Source: Helochares maculicollis
Taxonomy: Eukaryota > Arthropoda > Insecta > Coleoptera > Hydrophilidae
Direction of reading: 5' to 3'
Assembly: GCA_033557835.1 (NCBI GenBank)
Contig: JAWQRO010000211.1
Span: 1 to 48,633, forward strand
Length of the DNA: 48,633 bases
Part shown: piece after piece, positions 24,104 to 36,899 of the stretch
Position numbering within the stretch: the stretch's first letter is position 1
Layout of the letters: each line of letters begins with the position of its first letter
Notes under the pieces: model-generated
What the model saw: only the letters and a program-made list of their open reading frames with translations
Databases searched by the model: none
What the model was told of the DNA's origin: nothing
Program-made: the position numbers and the translations under genes

Positions 24104-24213
24104 AATCTGGTAATACTTAAATCAGCTTTTAAGGAAACTTAAAAAAAATTAACGTTTTAAGTGCTCGAAAGCTGTACTAAAGTACTTACAGTAAAAAGTT
24201 GAAATGATTGATC
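24104..24213 (+). repeat. Right copy of the direct repeat flanking a mariner
   Basis: Begins AATCTGGTAATACTTAAATC and ends TTGAAATGATTGATCAACCT. It is the partner of 22901-23002. Confidence 0.75.
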
Positions 24214-27200
24214 AACCTATGTGAACGACTTAAAATATTATTTTAGAAGTTATTAAAACACAGGCCAAATTAAAAAGTTAGCACGTTATTATTAGCATAC
24301 ATGGCATGAATGAAAACAACTCCAATTATATTTAATTGTGTGAGGATAAAGTACTAGTTGATTTACATAATTAGATAATAAAAACCCATGTAAGATATAG
24401 AAATTAAACTGAAATTGTATAATTTCAAGATTTACACAAATTCCAACAGTTTATTTCTAGTACAAAGCTATAATTCGCACAAATTTTTGTAAGATTTTAT
24501 GTAATACACATTTTATTCATCAATTCATTTATAAATACATTATCCACGACATAACTAAATTTTATGTCAATGGTTGCCAGCCATAGTTTTAAAAGAAAAT
24601 ATTAATTAATTTAATTTATTAATGTATGACGAAGAGATGTCGCAAATTAAATGTTTTAAATATCGGTAAACAAATCTTCGACTTACATATGGATGGATAA
24701 AATTCATACGTTTACCAAACATAATTTTATGTATTGAATCCATCGATTTAATTTTTCATCGCTCGTTGGCTAAATTTACTCTTCTATAACAAAAAATACG
24801 ATCTTATTTAAAGCAGAAATTATTTTATTTATTATTTACTTTTTATAGACTACAATGGAAGTAAAAAAAGGGAAGTAAAAAGTCTATAAAGCATATTGTT
24901 TCCTGTAAATATTGTTTTTGCTTGATATTTTATAAAAGGAAAATGTTTTTGCGCTACACATCTGTGGTGAATAGGCTGTGTAATGAAATAACGACCAAAA
25001 AAATTTTGTTTAGAATCTTAAGATAAGATTACACGCAACAAATCAATGAATTATGATTTTCAGGAATTGTTCGATAAATGTTTGTATATATCCTCGATAA
25101 CAATCGAAGAGCATTGAATACCCGTTAATTTAAAGCACGCGCCCTTTAGTTTTTTCAGTTCTAAGAACTTAGATGCGATTATTCGCCGCAAATCTGTACA
25201 TTTATTAAATTTATTTATATAATCTCATTGAATTGGAGAGTGTAACTATAATTTAAAGCTAAAACCCAAGATTTATGTATTTGTTTTTTCAGAAAAAAAT
25301 ACCATTTTGGTTTATCAAATCTCTGGATGAATTTTCCGCCGAAATTTGAAGTAGTCATTTATTTTTTATTTCTATTTAAAGATCATCTTTAGTAAAAAAA
25401 AACCGTCAGTAAATAAATTTTTTGATTTAAATTGTACCTATCGTGTTTTCTTAATGACTTTCTTAATAAAAAACGCCATCTATTAATTCAGTATGCCCAA
25501 TTACAATTGAAAACTCAAGAAAATCATTTTTCTTTTCTCAGAAATACTGAAATCGAAAATTTGCTCATCTTAATGTTGCTATTTGCAATATTTTAATTTG
25601 ATTATTAATGAGTTGGTAAATGTTAAGTTTTCTTGATGGCGGTTTAATTTGTTATAAATCAATTATAAATTTTAATCAAATCTGCCAAGTAGACCTTTGA
25701 ATGTGTGAAAGTATTAAACATTTTGTATAATACGATTTGCCACGTTTTCGGAAGGCTTCACTTCGGGTCTTTGTCAATTTAAGTACCTATCAAACATATC
25801 TATTTTTAATTACACAATTTCAAATATAAAACGCATGATTTTTAGAGAAATATTTTGTCTAAGCTTCCTCTGTCCCTCTAAATTGAACTATTAGTAATTT
25901 TTTATTTTTATTTCAAAACAAAAATTCCAAAGTCATTTTTTGTTTTTCTAGAACATAATGGATTTTTACCAATTTTATATTCACTTTAGCACGTCAAATC
26001 TATAGATGAGCAATTGTTTTCTAACCGATGCAACTATTGGTATCTACTTCGAAAGAACAATAGCTAAACTCTGAGTTTAAGAAAACAATACGATATGGTT
26101 TTCTCTCTTAACTTGGGTTTTCACATTTTTCAAGTTCAAGTTCATGGATGACGTTATTCACAAATGTTCACAAATTCTACAATGCAGGGATAACTAATAT
26201 ACTATCCTTAATAGTTGTATGCCAAATTTCTTCACACTCACTTAACGATTTCAGTAGAATTGTTTTCATATCTACTAAACATATAGATGGCGTGCTGTAA
26301 ATAGTCAAAACGAATTTAGATGCACATAATCGTAAAAATTACTAATGTTGCAAATAAATACCAATTATCAAACCCGAATGTCTATTTTGTATCCCAAAAA
26401 TAAACGAAATTCTAAGCAATCATGTAAGCTTGATATTTGTTTCATTTCAAATAAGAATATCCATGATTGTGTTGCTGAATATGTAATTTATCCATATTTC
26501 CCTCTACAAACGAAAGTGTACTTGGCTCGTTCGCTAAATCACGTTTAATGATTATAGACATTTTGACTCTTCTACGTTTTCTAAATATTTTTACTCATCC
26601 ATCACAACTAAATATACTGCAATTGTTTGTTCTCTATCTTTCTATGATGTTAGAATTCATTTTGTGAGTCACCAAATTCAATGTGTGAAAATGGTTTCCT
26701 TTGGTTCACAATCATGCAGAAAGCGATTTGTTGGAAAATCATTATTTCGTAAATTAGGATATTTTCTAGAAAATAATTGTAACTTGTAGAGTGTGTAAAA
26801 TTGTGTAATTAAAAAAACTAGTTTCTACTATTGTTATCAATATATCTGCTATTTGTTAATAAAATCCACAATTGAATATGTTGTAGTCATCATTTCTTGG
26901 AAAACAAGTACATTAGGGGGATTTTTAACAGTAAAGAGTCTATATTTAGAAAAATGTTAGAAATAGTTCAAAAAAAGCGTATTACAAAAGTTTTCATAAA
27001 AACAGACGTTTCACATTTTTGAACTAATAGACCTTACTAAGCGAAGATCTTCTAAAATCTCGACGTGGATTTTTTATGAAGACCATATTTATTCATTACA
27101 TAATTCGTACATATGCCAGAATAATAAAAGCAAAACAGCTTCTTGTTTCGAAAGTCGTCATTCTAATAATTGTACATAAGATCCCCCATTTAAATACATC

Positions 27201-29040
27201 CATATTTAACAAGACAATTTAATTTATTTAAAAAAGCACATTGTCTTGGTTCCACTGCATTGTTCCTCGCTTATGAAATATGTATAAATTTAAGTGTTTT
27301 GTTTCCAGTTATGTGAATATTTATTCTGCAGTCGGATGATTTAATCTACAATTATGGTTGTTATTCATCGGAGAAATATTCCATTAACAGTGGCAAGGCG
27401 ACCTTTCGCAATTACGACACATCGTACGAACCAGTAACTCAAAGAAATTCAAGGAAGGATTGAATTCGCGCAAGGTGTGGCGAATTTTAAACAATCGCTC
27501 TCAGGAAGGAAATCGAAGGAATTGGATCTGGCTCGGTTCTGGGTTGCGGTGGCGGTGAAGCGAACATCCTAAAGGACTTGTTCACTCAATTTTTTGTCGC
27601 CCCTTTTGCCTTACGTTGTAATGGTCTAACAAGCCTTTCCATTTTATATCCTACATATTTGGTTACAAGCTGCACTTGCACTGTATCCAATTTAACTTAG
27701 AAACTGTCTGCTTTCTTTAGGGCACCGGTGGGCACAGGTGCTGCATTTCTGGAGATTTATTATTCATGGATTGAGTCCGTTGGTTTGCAGCAACTGCCTT
27801 GTAGAGCCTACTTTTTGAACAGAAATCCTTTCTTCAAAAACTCCTTTGGACGGTATCAAGTTTGGCGTATATTTTATATTCCCTCGCGCTTTTGATTTGG
27901 GTTCATCCGAGATTTTTAGGCTTTCTTTTTTTTTCAAAACAGTAATTAAAGCGCTTGCACCAATTCAAGAAGCATAAAGGAATTCATCACTATTTTGCAT
28001 TCCATCGATAAACAACTTTGTCTCGCATCAAGTGTTTGTTTTGTAGTCTTTCAAGAGGATGTCCCCTTACAATTCTAATAGCTATTTTACAACAGTAAAC
28101 AAAGAGAGATACTGCGAGGAGTTCAAAGTCTACTAAATTAAAATTTAATGCGGCATTTCATTGACGAAACGTCTATCTGCATGGCGTTGGGCAATACAAG
28201 TTATCCACGTGCGATGATTATTTTAGTATGGAAATGACATAAAGTAGCAAACAGATCTATTTTGGTGTTTCCTCATAGTTTAGCGAGCGGAATTGCAGCA
28301 GAAAGCGGCCATAAGATCAGAGTCGGATATTATGTTTGGGTTTCCCGTCTCCATGGACCAAAATAGATGATTAAGCTCCACGGAAAATCAATTCCACATT
28401 TTATCGGTAAACAGGACGATTAAAGTTAATTCGGAATAAAGTAAACGAATTAAATATCGCCTGCCTACATTGAAAACGGGAAACATTTCAACTTGTTTTG
28501 CCCACTTGTTAGAGTTCGATGTGAAGGTGTCTCAGGAATTATTAAGCTTTGTTCTCTATTTTATACTTTCCATAACAGAATGTAACTACACATCTGTTTC
28601 TAAATTAATTATAACGCCTGTCACCTAACGGGCACTTATTAATTTATAAGTATTCCTGATACATTTCGCTCTGCCTTAGCGGTTAAGGAGGCATAAAAGG
28701 AACAAGACAATTATACTTGAGATGAAACGAGCTTTAAAATTTAAATAATATAGCTTTTCATTGAAAACGAGGAACTTGTTTTTATGAGCACTTTCACATT
28801 AGCATTACCAGTTTATTTTTTTATCACTTGGATTATCTCGAGTTATATTTAACTTTTGGCAAGGTATAGAGTGATTCATATCTTCCTTCCTCTACATTTT
28901 CATATACTGTGAGGTAATGCAGCATGCTTCATTTTCCTGTAATATAAATCACCGAAGTGAGTCATTACGTTTTATAGACGTGTAAATATTATAAATACAT
29001 CCTTTGAATAGGTTTTCGAACTTTTGATATTTACTTCTTT
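24214..29040. other. LMTK intron, no gene seen
   Basis: Mostly AT-rich. A block at about 27360-27950 is clearly richer in GC than its surroundings but has no long open frame on either strand. A short inverted repeat (TTTTTATAGACT / AGTCTATAAAG) lies at about 24840-24893. Confidence 0.55.
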
Positions 29041-29047
29041 TATCTTC

Positions 29048-29275
29048 AATACGCTCCTTTATGTAGAATCCAGTCTTCTAAGTATATCCATTTCAGTATT
29101 TTCCGCAAAACTCACTCTTTTGTGTACAATTCCAGCTTTGTAAGCAATCTAGTCTTTTATATACAAACCAATCTTTCCTCTTTTATGTGCAATCTACTTT
29201 TTAATACACGACACTCATTTAAGTGCCTTCCTATTGAAATACAATCCACTTCTTTTTATACAGTGCATTCCAGTT
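29048..29275. repeat. Degenerate minisatellite, irregular spacing
   Basis: Five or six variants of CTCTTTTATGTACAATCCAG recur at intervals of 26 to 70 bp. The unit is too diverged to give one period. Confidence 0.55.
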
Positions 29276-31415
29276 CGTAAAACCAGCTGTTTTTGAAATA
29301 TCAAAAATTAAAAGATGTATAATCCACAACAAGTGCAGAAACTGCCAATACCACAAATATAAGGTCAATTAAAGTACCGAAAGTGGCAACTTATCCAGAC
29401 ATATATTTGTATCGAAAACATTAGTTTTGTCACATCTTTCTAGTTTTTTGTTCGGTTTGCATAATATAATGCATGTTTCCTTCCCAAGCCAGACATTTAT
29501 AAACCAGCTGCTAATTCTCATAATGTTAAAAGGAGTTGAAGTAGATCGGTGCAAGGAAGTCATATGCAAACAACTCGATTAAATTCCGCTTAGCATAATG
29601 CAGTAATTTGAAATACAGCAACTATTTGTTTTAGTTTACTAACAATGAGTTATAAATGCACTTGTTTTCAAATATTTATCGCAGTAATCAGCTAACAGAG
29701 CGAGAAACTATTTGATAGAGAGCCTGGTCAAGGATTGTTAACTCTGCTGTATAATATTTCAAAATATTATGCTACTTATAGATATTAATAAATTGAATGA
29801 ACACTTGATTAGCTCAAGTGGAAAAACTGTTGAATTTCTATTGTATTCATTTTACAGCACATAAAAGATTGATAAACTTTATTTGTATAGCAAATACAAA
29901 CACTTACGAGGATAAAACCGTTCTGTAGATGCTATCTCTGAAAGGTTAGTCTGTAGATAAAACATCTTATTAATGAAGTATTACATTTACCGTAACAGAC
30001 AAGTCCGAAAAATTCTATTCATATTATTATTTTCTCTGTATTTTAAATGTTATAAGTAGTTTTACACCAAAACAAATCGGTTTCAGTATAACACATGTAA
30101 CTGTTTTCGTTCCTAAAGTGTGATCACGAAAAAAATGCGATAATGAGACTATTAGTTTAGCATTGCAACTGTTGGACAAGTGGATATCGAATCTATTGAC
30201 AATATTCTAAACAAAAGCAATTAGGAACATGTTTAGTTGCCGCAATTAATTGAGTATTAGGAATTCATAGAAAATCAATGTGCTGGCATCAAAAGTGTTT
30301 TGCCGCTCAAATTATGCGATTATATGTAAATACGTGCGTATGTGACACTAAAACAGTAATAATACAAAAAGCCAATTCACAGTAAGCAATTTTATAGAAA
30401 ATAAACAAACGGAATTAAAGTCGTAACAAAAGAGAAATGGCTGAATCGTGCATATTTACCTTTTTTTCTTCTTCCTCCTCTTCCTGTTTACGAATGCGTG
30501 AAAAGAAAGCGAATTCATTATTAATAAGGTATCACAACATTGAGTTTACGGGGAGTGTAGCGTAACATTTTGAAATTGAGCCAATTAAGTTGGCTGAACA
30601 AGGGAAAAAAGAAACCCGAGGAGTGAGATTTGCATGTTTTCGACTTCGGCTATAAATAGGAGCCATGCCGAACTAAAAGGACACCTAAGTGCCCTTCCGC
30701 TTGAATTTCGGTCCCAAAATAACGATAATGCATCGTCAACACATAATAAAATCGGTGAAAAATGATCGTGACGTTTGTAAGAAAATGAGGATCGATAAAA
30801 GCCTTCGGAAAACAGGCGTGGAATTGAAAAATAACCTTTAACCCATCAAAATTCTCGCTCGGCTAAAATATAGAGTAGAAAGCGCACGAATGCGATAATC
30901 CATTTTGCTAATTACATAACCCTGACGAAATTATCTATGTTGGAAAGTACGTGGATAACGGCTTCCTAAAGTAATTCATCATCATCATTCTCAGGGCCTC
31001 ATCATTTCTAACCTATCATCACTTCATTTGGTTAAGTAAATTCGAGGAAATTTAGCGATTAAAGGAAAAGTGATTAATTAAATTTTCTGATTGTAACCTT
31101 TTATTATGGGTAACCGCTACACCGATGGTTTGTCTTTATTTTATATTATAAGCATTATCTGTGTAAAACACAGCTATTTGAGTTTTACCTCATCTTGATT
31201 GCGCGTCAATTTGATTGAGCGTCATCTTGATTACAAAATATGACACTGCGATATTAGGACTAATTATTACTTTGTGTTTCTATATTTTAGCGCCTCCGCA
31301 ATTATTCATTTACAGCCGCAGCAACATGTTTACAATTATACAGCCAATTACAAGACCATGCCCCAAAACATGAAACAAATCACTTAAAATTCATATATTT
31401 ATTTGAAGCCATAAT
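29276..31415. other. LMTK intron, no gene supported
   Basis: No recognisable coding sequence. At 30560-31020 the base composition is more even, and a TATAAATAGG box lies near 30650 on the plus strand with a 38-codon open frame from 30728. This is too little to call a promoter. Confidence 0.5.
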
Positions 31416-31823
31416 ATGACGCTACGCTATTATTGGGATACAAATAGCTTTACAATGGGATTTGCAGCGAAATATTGCTGTAGTCTGAAAATAAAGGGTT
31501 TTAAATGTTGGCACCATTGCCAAAGCAAATGGGATATTCAGTCCTTGTCCACACAGACAATGCTTTCATGCAATAAGTTGAGCGTATTGGATTTTACTCT
31601 TCTAGATGTTTCCTCGCCTTTTGTCCGTTCTTTTTTTTTGAAAATAAGCGCTGCGAATACGAACGCTCCAGAAATTAATGTAGATCAGCACATTCGCTTT
31701 ATTCGTCGAACGAATGAAATTTTATCTACAACACTCGCACAGATAGGATATTCAGTAATCTTTACCACACTTCCTCTTAATCTAATACTACATTTTCGCT
31801 GGGAAACGCGACGTTTCGTGTAG
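31416..31823 (+). other. Unidentified open frame, 135 codons
   Basis: An ATG-started frame of unusual length for this AT-rich intron. It contains EINVDQHIRFIRRTNEIL near the middle. I recognise no motif, and upstream context gives no clear promoter or splice acceptor. It may be chance or a transposon fragment. Confidence 0.2.
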
Positions 31824-33389
31824 TGCAAAAATTCAGATAACGGTGAATCATATTTCCTCTGCTAAAGCCTTTTAAAATAAAGAGTCGTCTCTATTAAGGA
31901 CGAGCAAAGACATTTCGAGCATGCTTTTATTTTTAAAAGGTTGCCCGTAGAAATGTCTGCAGACTTGCCAAAATTTGTAACGTTCTTACTTGCGGATTTT
32001 TGTACTGTTTGTGTCTCCTTCCTTTGCCGATTTAAATAACAGCCATCATTCAAATAGTATATGATTTACCATTGTAAGTAAAAATATTTATAACGGTTGG
32101 ATACATGTTTGCCAGAATTTTACTCATCGCATTATTCAAACATATTTACTAGACTAGACTAGTAGAAAATACGGAAAACTTTTACTTGATTTTTAAAACT
32201 TCTGCCGTTTTTTATTTGTTTGATACGTAATAACAGCTCGAATTACAACCTTTATAGTATTTATGTCAATTATTATTAATATAATTATTCTTAGTTTATT
32301 ATATGATTTAAAAATTCATAAATCAAACTGAAATAATAACTTATTTAAGTGTTTTTTATAATCTACGTTACTGGTGATTAGGTGAGCTGACTCCCAGTCA
32401 GTCAATTACTTGCGTTTTCATACACAATATATTCTTTATTTTCTGACAAAGACTATATAAAATAAATTTCATTATTTTAAAGTCTCAAGGAAGTCGTCGC
32501 CGCAAAATAAGTCTAATATTAATCACTACATTCGGACTCGGGGATTTCTTAGCGGCTATCGCAAAACAAATTTGATTTCTAATTCAACTACTATATATAT
32601 TTACATACTCATCAGCTCACACGTCACCAATTTCCATAGCTAAAATCTTACTTAACTCAGCCAAGTTTTCTTGGTCTACTTATTTTTTACAAAGTTTAAA
32701 TCATGAGACTGAATATTTGATGGTTTATATAAACTTAATTTGACTAATGATTTAAGCCTGTGTCAGAGGATTTATAAAATAATAAATAATGATTAATGCA
32801 AACCATAAATCAAACTGGAATAACATATTCATGTTTTAGATGATCTTCACCAATTAAATTGTATTCTACAGCATTACAGTCAGATTTAAATATTTTTCAT
32901 TAATTATTTCATCAGTTTTGATATTGAATTTTAAAGCACAACTTTAAATCGAAAATCAAAGTATTTTGATATTTTATATACTCCTTAACTTTTTTTAAAC
33001 CTAAAACTAAACTTCAAAGATTTTAACATTTTAAATACTAATCTTCTGTTCAAATCTACATTTAGGCTACTTCAAATGCTCGAATTTTATATTCATATTT
33101 TTAATTTACGGCTTCTAAACAACAAAAATGTTAATATTCCACCTGCATTCATATTGCTAACTCTGGTTACATATTCATATATTTCATTAGTTTATAATCT
33201 TGAGCGTAAAATACTTAAACGATCATTACTGTAATGGAAATCATCTAAAAGTCATAATAAACAACCAAAAATACCGTTGTAAGCATAATACTCATTAAAG
33301 TAAATAATGAAAAATCTAAAAGTTCGAGATTCAATAAAAAAATTCAGAAAGCCTTTTAGACTTTGAAGGATAATTATAATAATGATTAA
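31824..33389. other. LMTK intron, nothing identified
   Basis: Low-complexity AT-rich sequence without genes or clear repeats. Confidence 0.6.
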
Positions 33390-33990
33390 AATAGGCAACA
33401 ACCTGATAATTATTAAAATAAATAAATAAGCCTCCTGACAATAGACGAATACAGATAGGTCTAAGGATTAATTATCTGAAGACCGAAATCAACCATGACA
33501 ATCAAGAAATATTAAAACATCTGAAAAATCTGAATAATTAATCAATAAACTAAATCATATAAAACGCCTGACAGTAAATTACGATATTGAACCATGGAAA
33601 CAGGAACCCTGATGATTGGTCATGAAAATCCTGATAGTAATTCATAATTTATAAAATATCAAAACTATTTTTCAGCAATGACGCCCATCGATGTTCTGTA
33701 AAATGTATGAAACTCAAGTAAAAGCCACAATAATAAGATTTCTTTATTAAAATCGACTGTCATCAAATCCTCAATTTTGTACTTCTGCATCTTATCAAAC
33801 AAAATAATGTAAAATTTTGCAGATTAGTCATGATAACGAATAATAAAAAAACCTGAAAAATTATCATGCCAACCACAAATAATCATAAAAATAACTTTTA
33901 TAACCATTAGAATGAATCATGAAAACTATGAAATTGTTAATGATTATGAAAAATCTGAAAAGTCTGAAGCATGACAATGTATAATACAAA
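33390..33990. repeat. Degenerate CCTGA-type repeat field
   Basis: At least nine loose copies of CCTGAnAATTnATnATGAAAA-like words occur at irregular spacing. This may be an old, decayed satellite. Confidence 0.4.
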
Positions 33991-35442
33991 CTTCTATATT
34001 GTGGTAAGTAATATGTATGAATTACAAAATGTCTATAATAATCAAGACGAACATATCAACATTCGTCAAAATGTCGAGGTAGATTGTTTTTATTAATCGA
34101 AGGTTATTATTCTTCGTCTCCAACGTAATAAATTTCTCTTACAATTAATTTAATGAGACTGAATATAAACTGTCCAGTTTTTGAACATATAATGTGAATA
34201 TTCAGTTTTCGAGTTAATTTAAGACACAAACAACTTTTAGTTGTCCTATAATAAATTATATTAGTAATTTCCAGTTTAAAAAGTGCATTTCTTAGGCCAA
34301 AACATAAAAATCAGGTCATCTTATTAAAAAATAACAAAAAGGGTATTGGTTTCAGTTATAAGCAGAATGTGGAAGAAATACTTCAACTTATAATATAATT
34401 TGTTCACAGAGTATAGGTAAAGTATTATAAAAATGTTACAACCTGCAGACATTATTCTGTCATGATGAACTGTAGCCGAAATATTTAAGTAATGGATTTA
34501 CACGTCTTCCATATGAACGTGGCAAGGTCTTTAAAGATAGATATCATGATTGTTAGAAGTGACTTCTTATCTTAGTTAAACTATTGCTAGATATCAAATG
34601 TAATAAACATAGACATCTCGTTTAATAGATACACGTCGATTATAATAAATTCTAAAGAAATAATTAAAACCAACTTCTGTAATAGCTGATTAAATGATCA
34701 AAAATGGAGGAAAATTAATGTCGCCGGCAAATGTAAATAAGCGGATGACCTCACGCTGATCTAACAGTCAAATTTGGAAAAACTTGGTTCTTATATTTAC
34801 TTGATTAATCGTAAGCTATTTATCATCGTAGTAATTAATTTGACTGGAATGAATTGCGGGTTTCCTTTAAGAACACAGGTTATCAAAACCAACACCTGGC
34901 GTTAACTGTTCTTTATACTTTTCGCAAATCACCAAGCCTCTAAGCTTCTATTGTACATAAATATTCTTCTATACAGTGTTTCATGCATATATTGTTTGAT
35001 AAACATATTATCTTGTACGCTAGTGTCCGCTTGTCGATATCCTTTTATTTGTGGATATTCAATAATATTCTTTACTGCATAGTTGCATTAAAAAAGGAAA
35101 TCGATTCATAATTATCAGGTAAAGTATAAAAATTAGTATTTCCCTCCAACGGTTACATAAGTATTTTAAATCTGTAGTCTTTCTTCCTGAAAGAAATCAA
35201 TCTATAGCCACTATAACAGGTCGATTATTTAATTTCAATTTGTTTAGACACAGCCAGTTTAATTTTAGGTAAGGATTATTTTATTGTTTGATTTAGAGCA
35301 AATTCTACATTTGCATCTGAAGGCATCTCAAAGGATTTTAAACTGTTTTTTTATCGTTATGCAAATTTTTCACATTTGTTTGTTTTCTAGCTACTCGTGT
35401 ATAAGGAAATGTATTCCACTCATATATGCAATGTTAGTACAC
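33991..35442. other. LMTK intron, no gene seen
   Basis: AT-rich, with no coding or structural signal beyond the hairpin that follows it. Confidence 0.6.
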
Positions 35443-35505
35443 AATTCAACTGGCGTACGTACACCTTTTTAAGTGCAGAAGTGTACACGAAACGCGAGTT
35501 GAATT
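35443..35505 (+). other. 63-nt imperfect hairpin
   Basis: The arms AATTCAACTGGCGTACGTAC and GTACACGAAACGCGAGTTGAATT pair with a few mismatches and bulges around a loop of about 16 nt. Confidence 0.55.
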
Positions 35506-35610
35506 CTATGAGAGTTAAATTACTCGATATTCAAGACGGGTAAGCCATACTACCATCAATATAATCATGTTTAATAAACTGATGTTTGCTATGAAACCCT
35601 AGCATATATC

Positions 35611-36672
35611 TAGGTGGCTCTATAAGTTTTCGGGTCGATTAGATAGGGCGTTGCTACAAGTCTAATTTTTTTATTAAGCTGGTTCATTCGTCATGAACGT
35701 AAATGATATTTCATTTCAATCTGACAATTCATTCTTTGTTTGCAAGCCATTTAGTATCGACGTGTTACTTTATTTTTTTACAATGGATAAACAAGTATCG
35801 TGCAGTGATTGAATTTTTATTTTTGGAAGGTTTAAAAGCAAAGGAAATTTATGAAAAATGTTGAAAGTGTGCAACGGCTCTTCGTCTCTAATTAGTACAG
35901 TAGAAAGGTGGGTTGCTGAATTTAAACGTGGTCATACAAGCTTTGAAGATGATCCACGTTAAGGACGTCCAAAAACAGCAACAATACTAGAAATAGGAAG
36001 CAGGATATTGTATTGAAAAACCGTCAAGTGATCAAAAGAGTTTTAGTATAAGCCCTAAGCATTTCTTTCGGTCGTATAAGCAATATTTTGACTGAAGCAT
36101 TGGGTTTCAGAAAGCTTTGTGCACAAAGGATGCCACAATTGCTCACAATGGAACAAAAACACATTCCAATGCAACTTTCTCAGCAACATTTAGGGTGCTT
36201 TCGAAAGAATAAAGTGGATTTTGGGCGTCGGTTTATCACTATGGATGAGACTTGCGTCTATTGCTATGATCTTGAAGCAAAACAAGAGGCTACAGCGTGG
36301 TGTGGGTCTGGTTCTTTGGCTCTTAAACCAGTTCATGTTCAAAAATCGGCCAAAAATGTATTAGCATCAGTTCTTTGGGATGCGAATGGAATTTTGTTTT
36401 TGGATCACTTGCAAACTGGTAAAACAATAAATTCTGAATGCCATTGTAACCTTTTAGACAAGCTGCAAGAAAAAATTCATGAAAAAGACCCGGATTGCAA
36501 AAGAAAAAATGCTTTTTCATCAGGACAATTCTTCGTGTCACAAAAGTATTTTGGCAATGGTGAAAATCCATTCGAACTATTGAAGCATCCACCGTATTCA
36601 CCAGACTGTGCCCCTAGCGACTTCGATCTGTTTCCAGACTTAAAAAAGTTTATGCGTGGAAACACGATTTAG
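35611..36672 (+). mobile_element. Truncated mariner, lineage B copy 2
   Basis: The left end TAGGTGGCTCTATAAGTTTT matches copy 1 at 23005. Transposase pieces include KYRAVIEFLFLEGLKAKEIY near 35794, then a 194-codon open frame at 36088-36672 with GFRKLCAQRM, FITMDETCVYCYD (first Asp), FLDHLQTGKTINSE and HPPYSPDCAPSDFDLF (third region). The second catalytic region reads NAFSSGQFF in this frame. The neighbouring frame gives LFHQDNSSCHKS, so a short compensated frameshift lies there. The element stops after LKKFMRGNTI with no right inverted repeat, and Penelope-like sequence follows. Confidence 0.87.
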
Positions 36673-36899
36673 TGGGCTGAGATGTTTAATAGCTGGTTTT
36701 CTTTACAGTTTAGCTTCATTTTGTAGGAAAGCTAGTCAGAAGTGGCATTTTACTTTTAAATAAAATTGTTTGTAAGCAAACATTATGTTTGTTGGTAAGT
36801 GATTGATTATGTTGGTAATTTAGTGCACTCTGGTTTTTGTAAGGTCGGCTTCATATTGTATTTTAGATTAAAAGAAATTTTTCTTATGCTGTGATTTTT

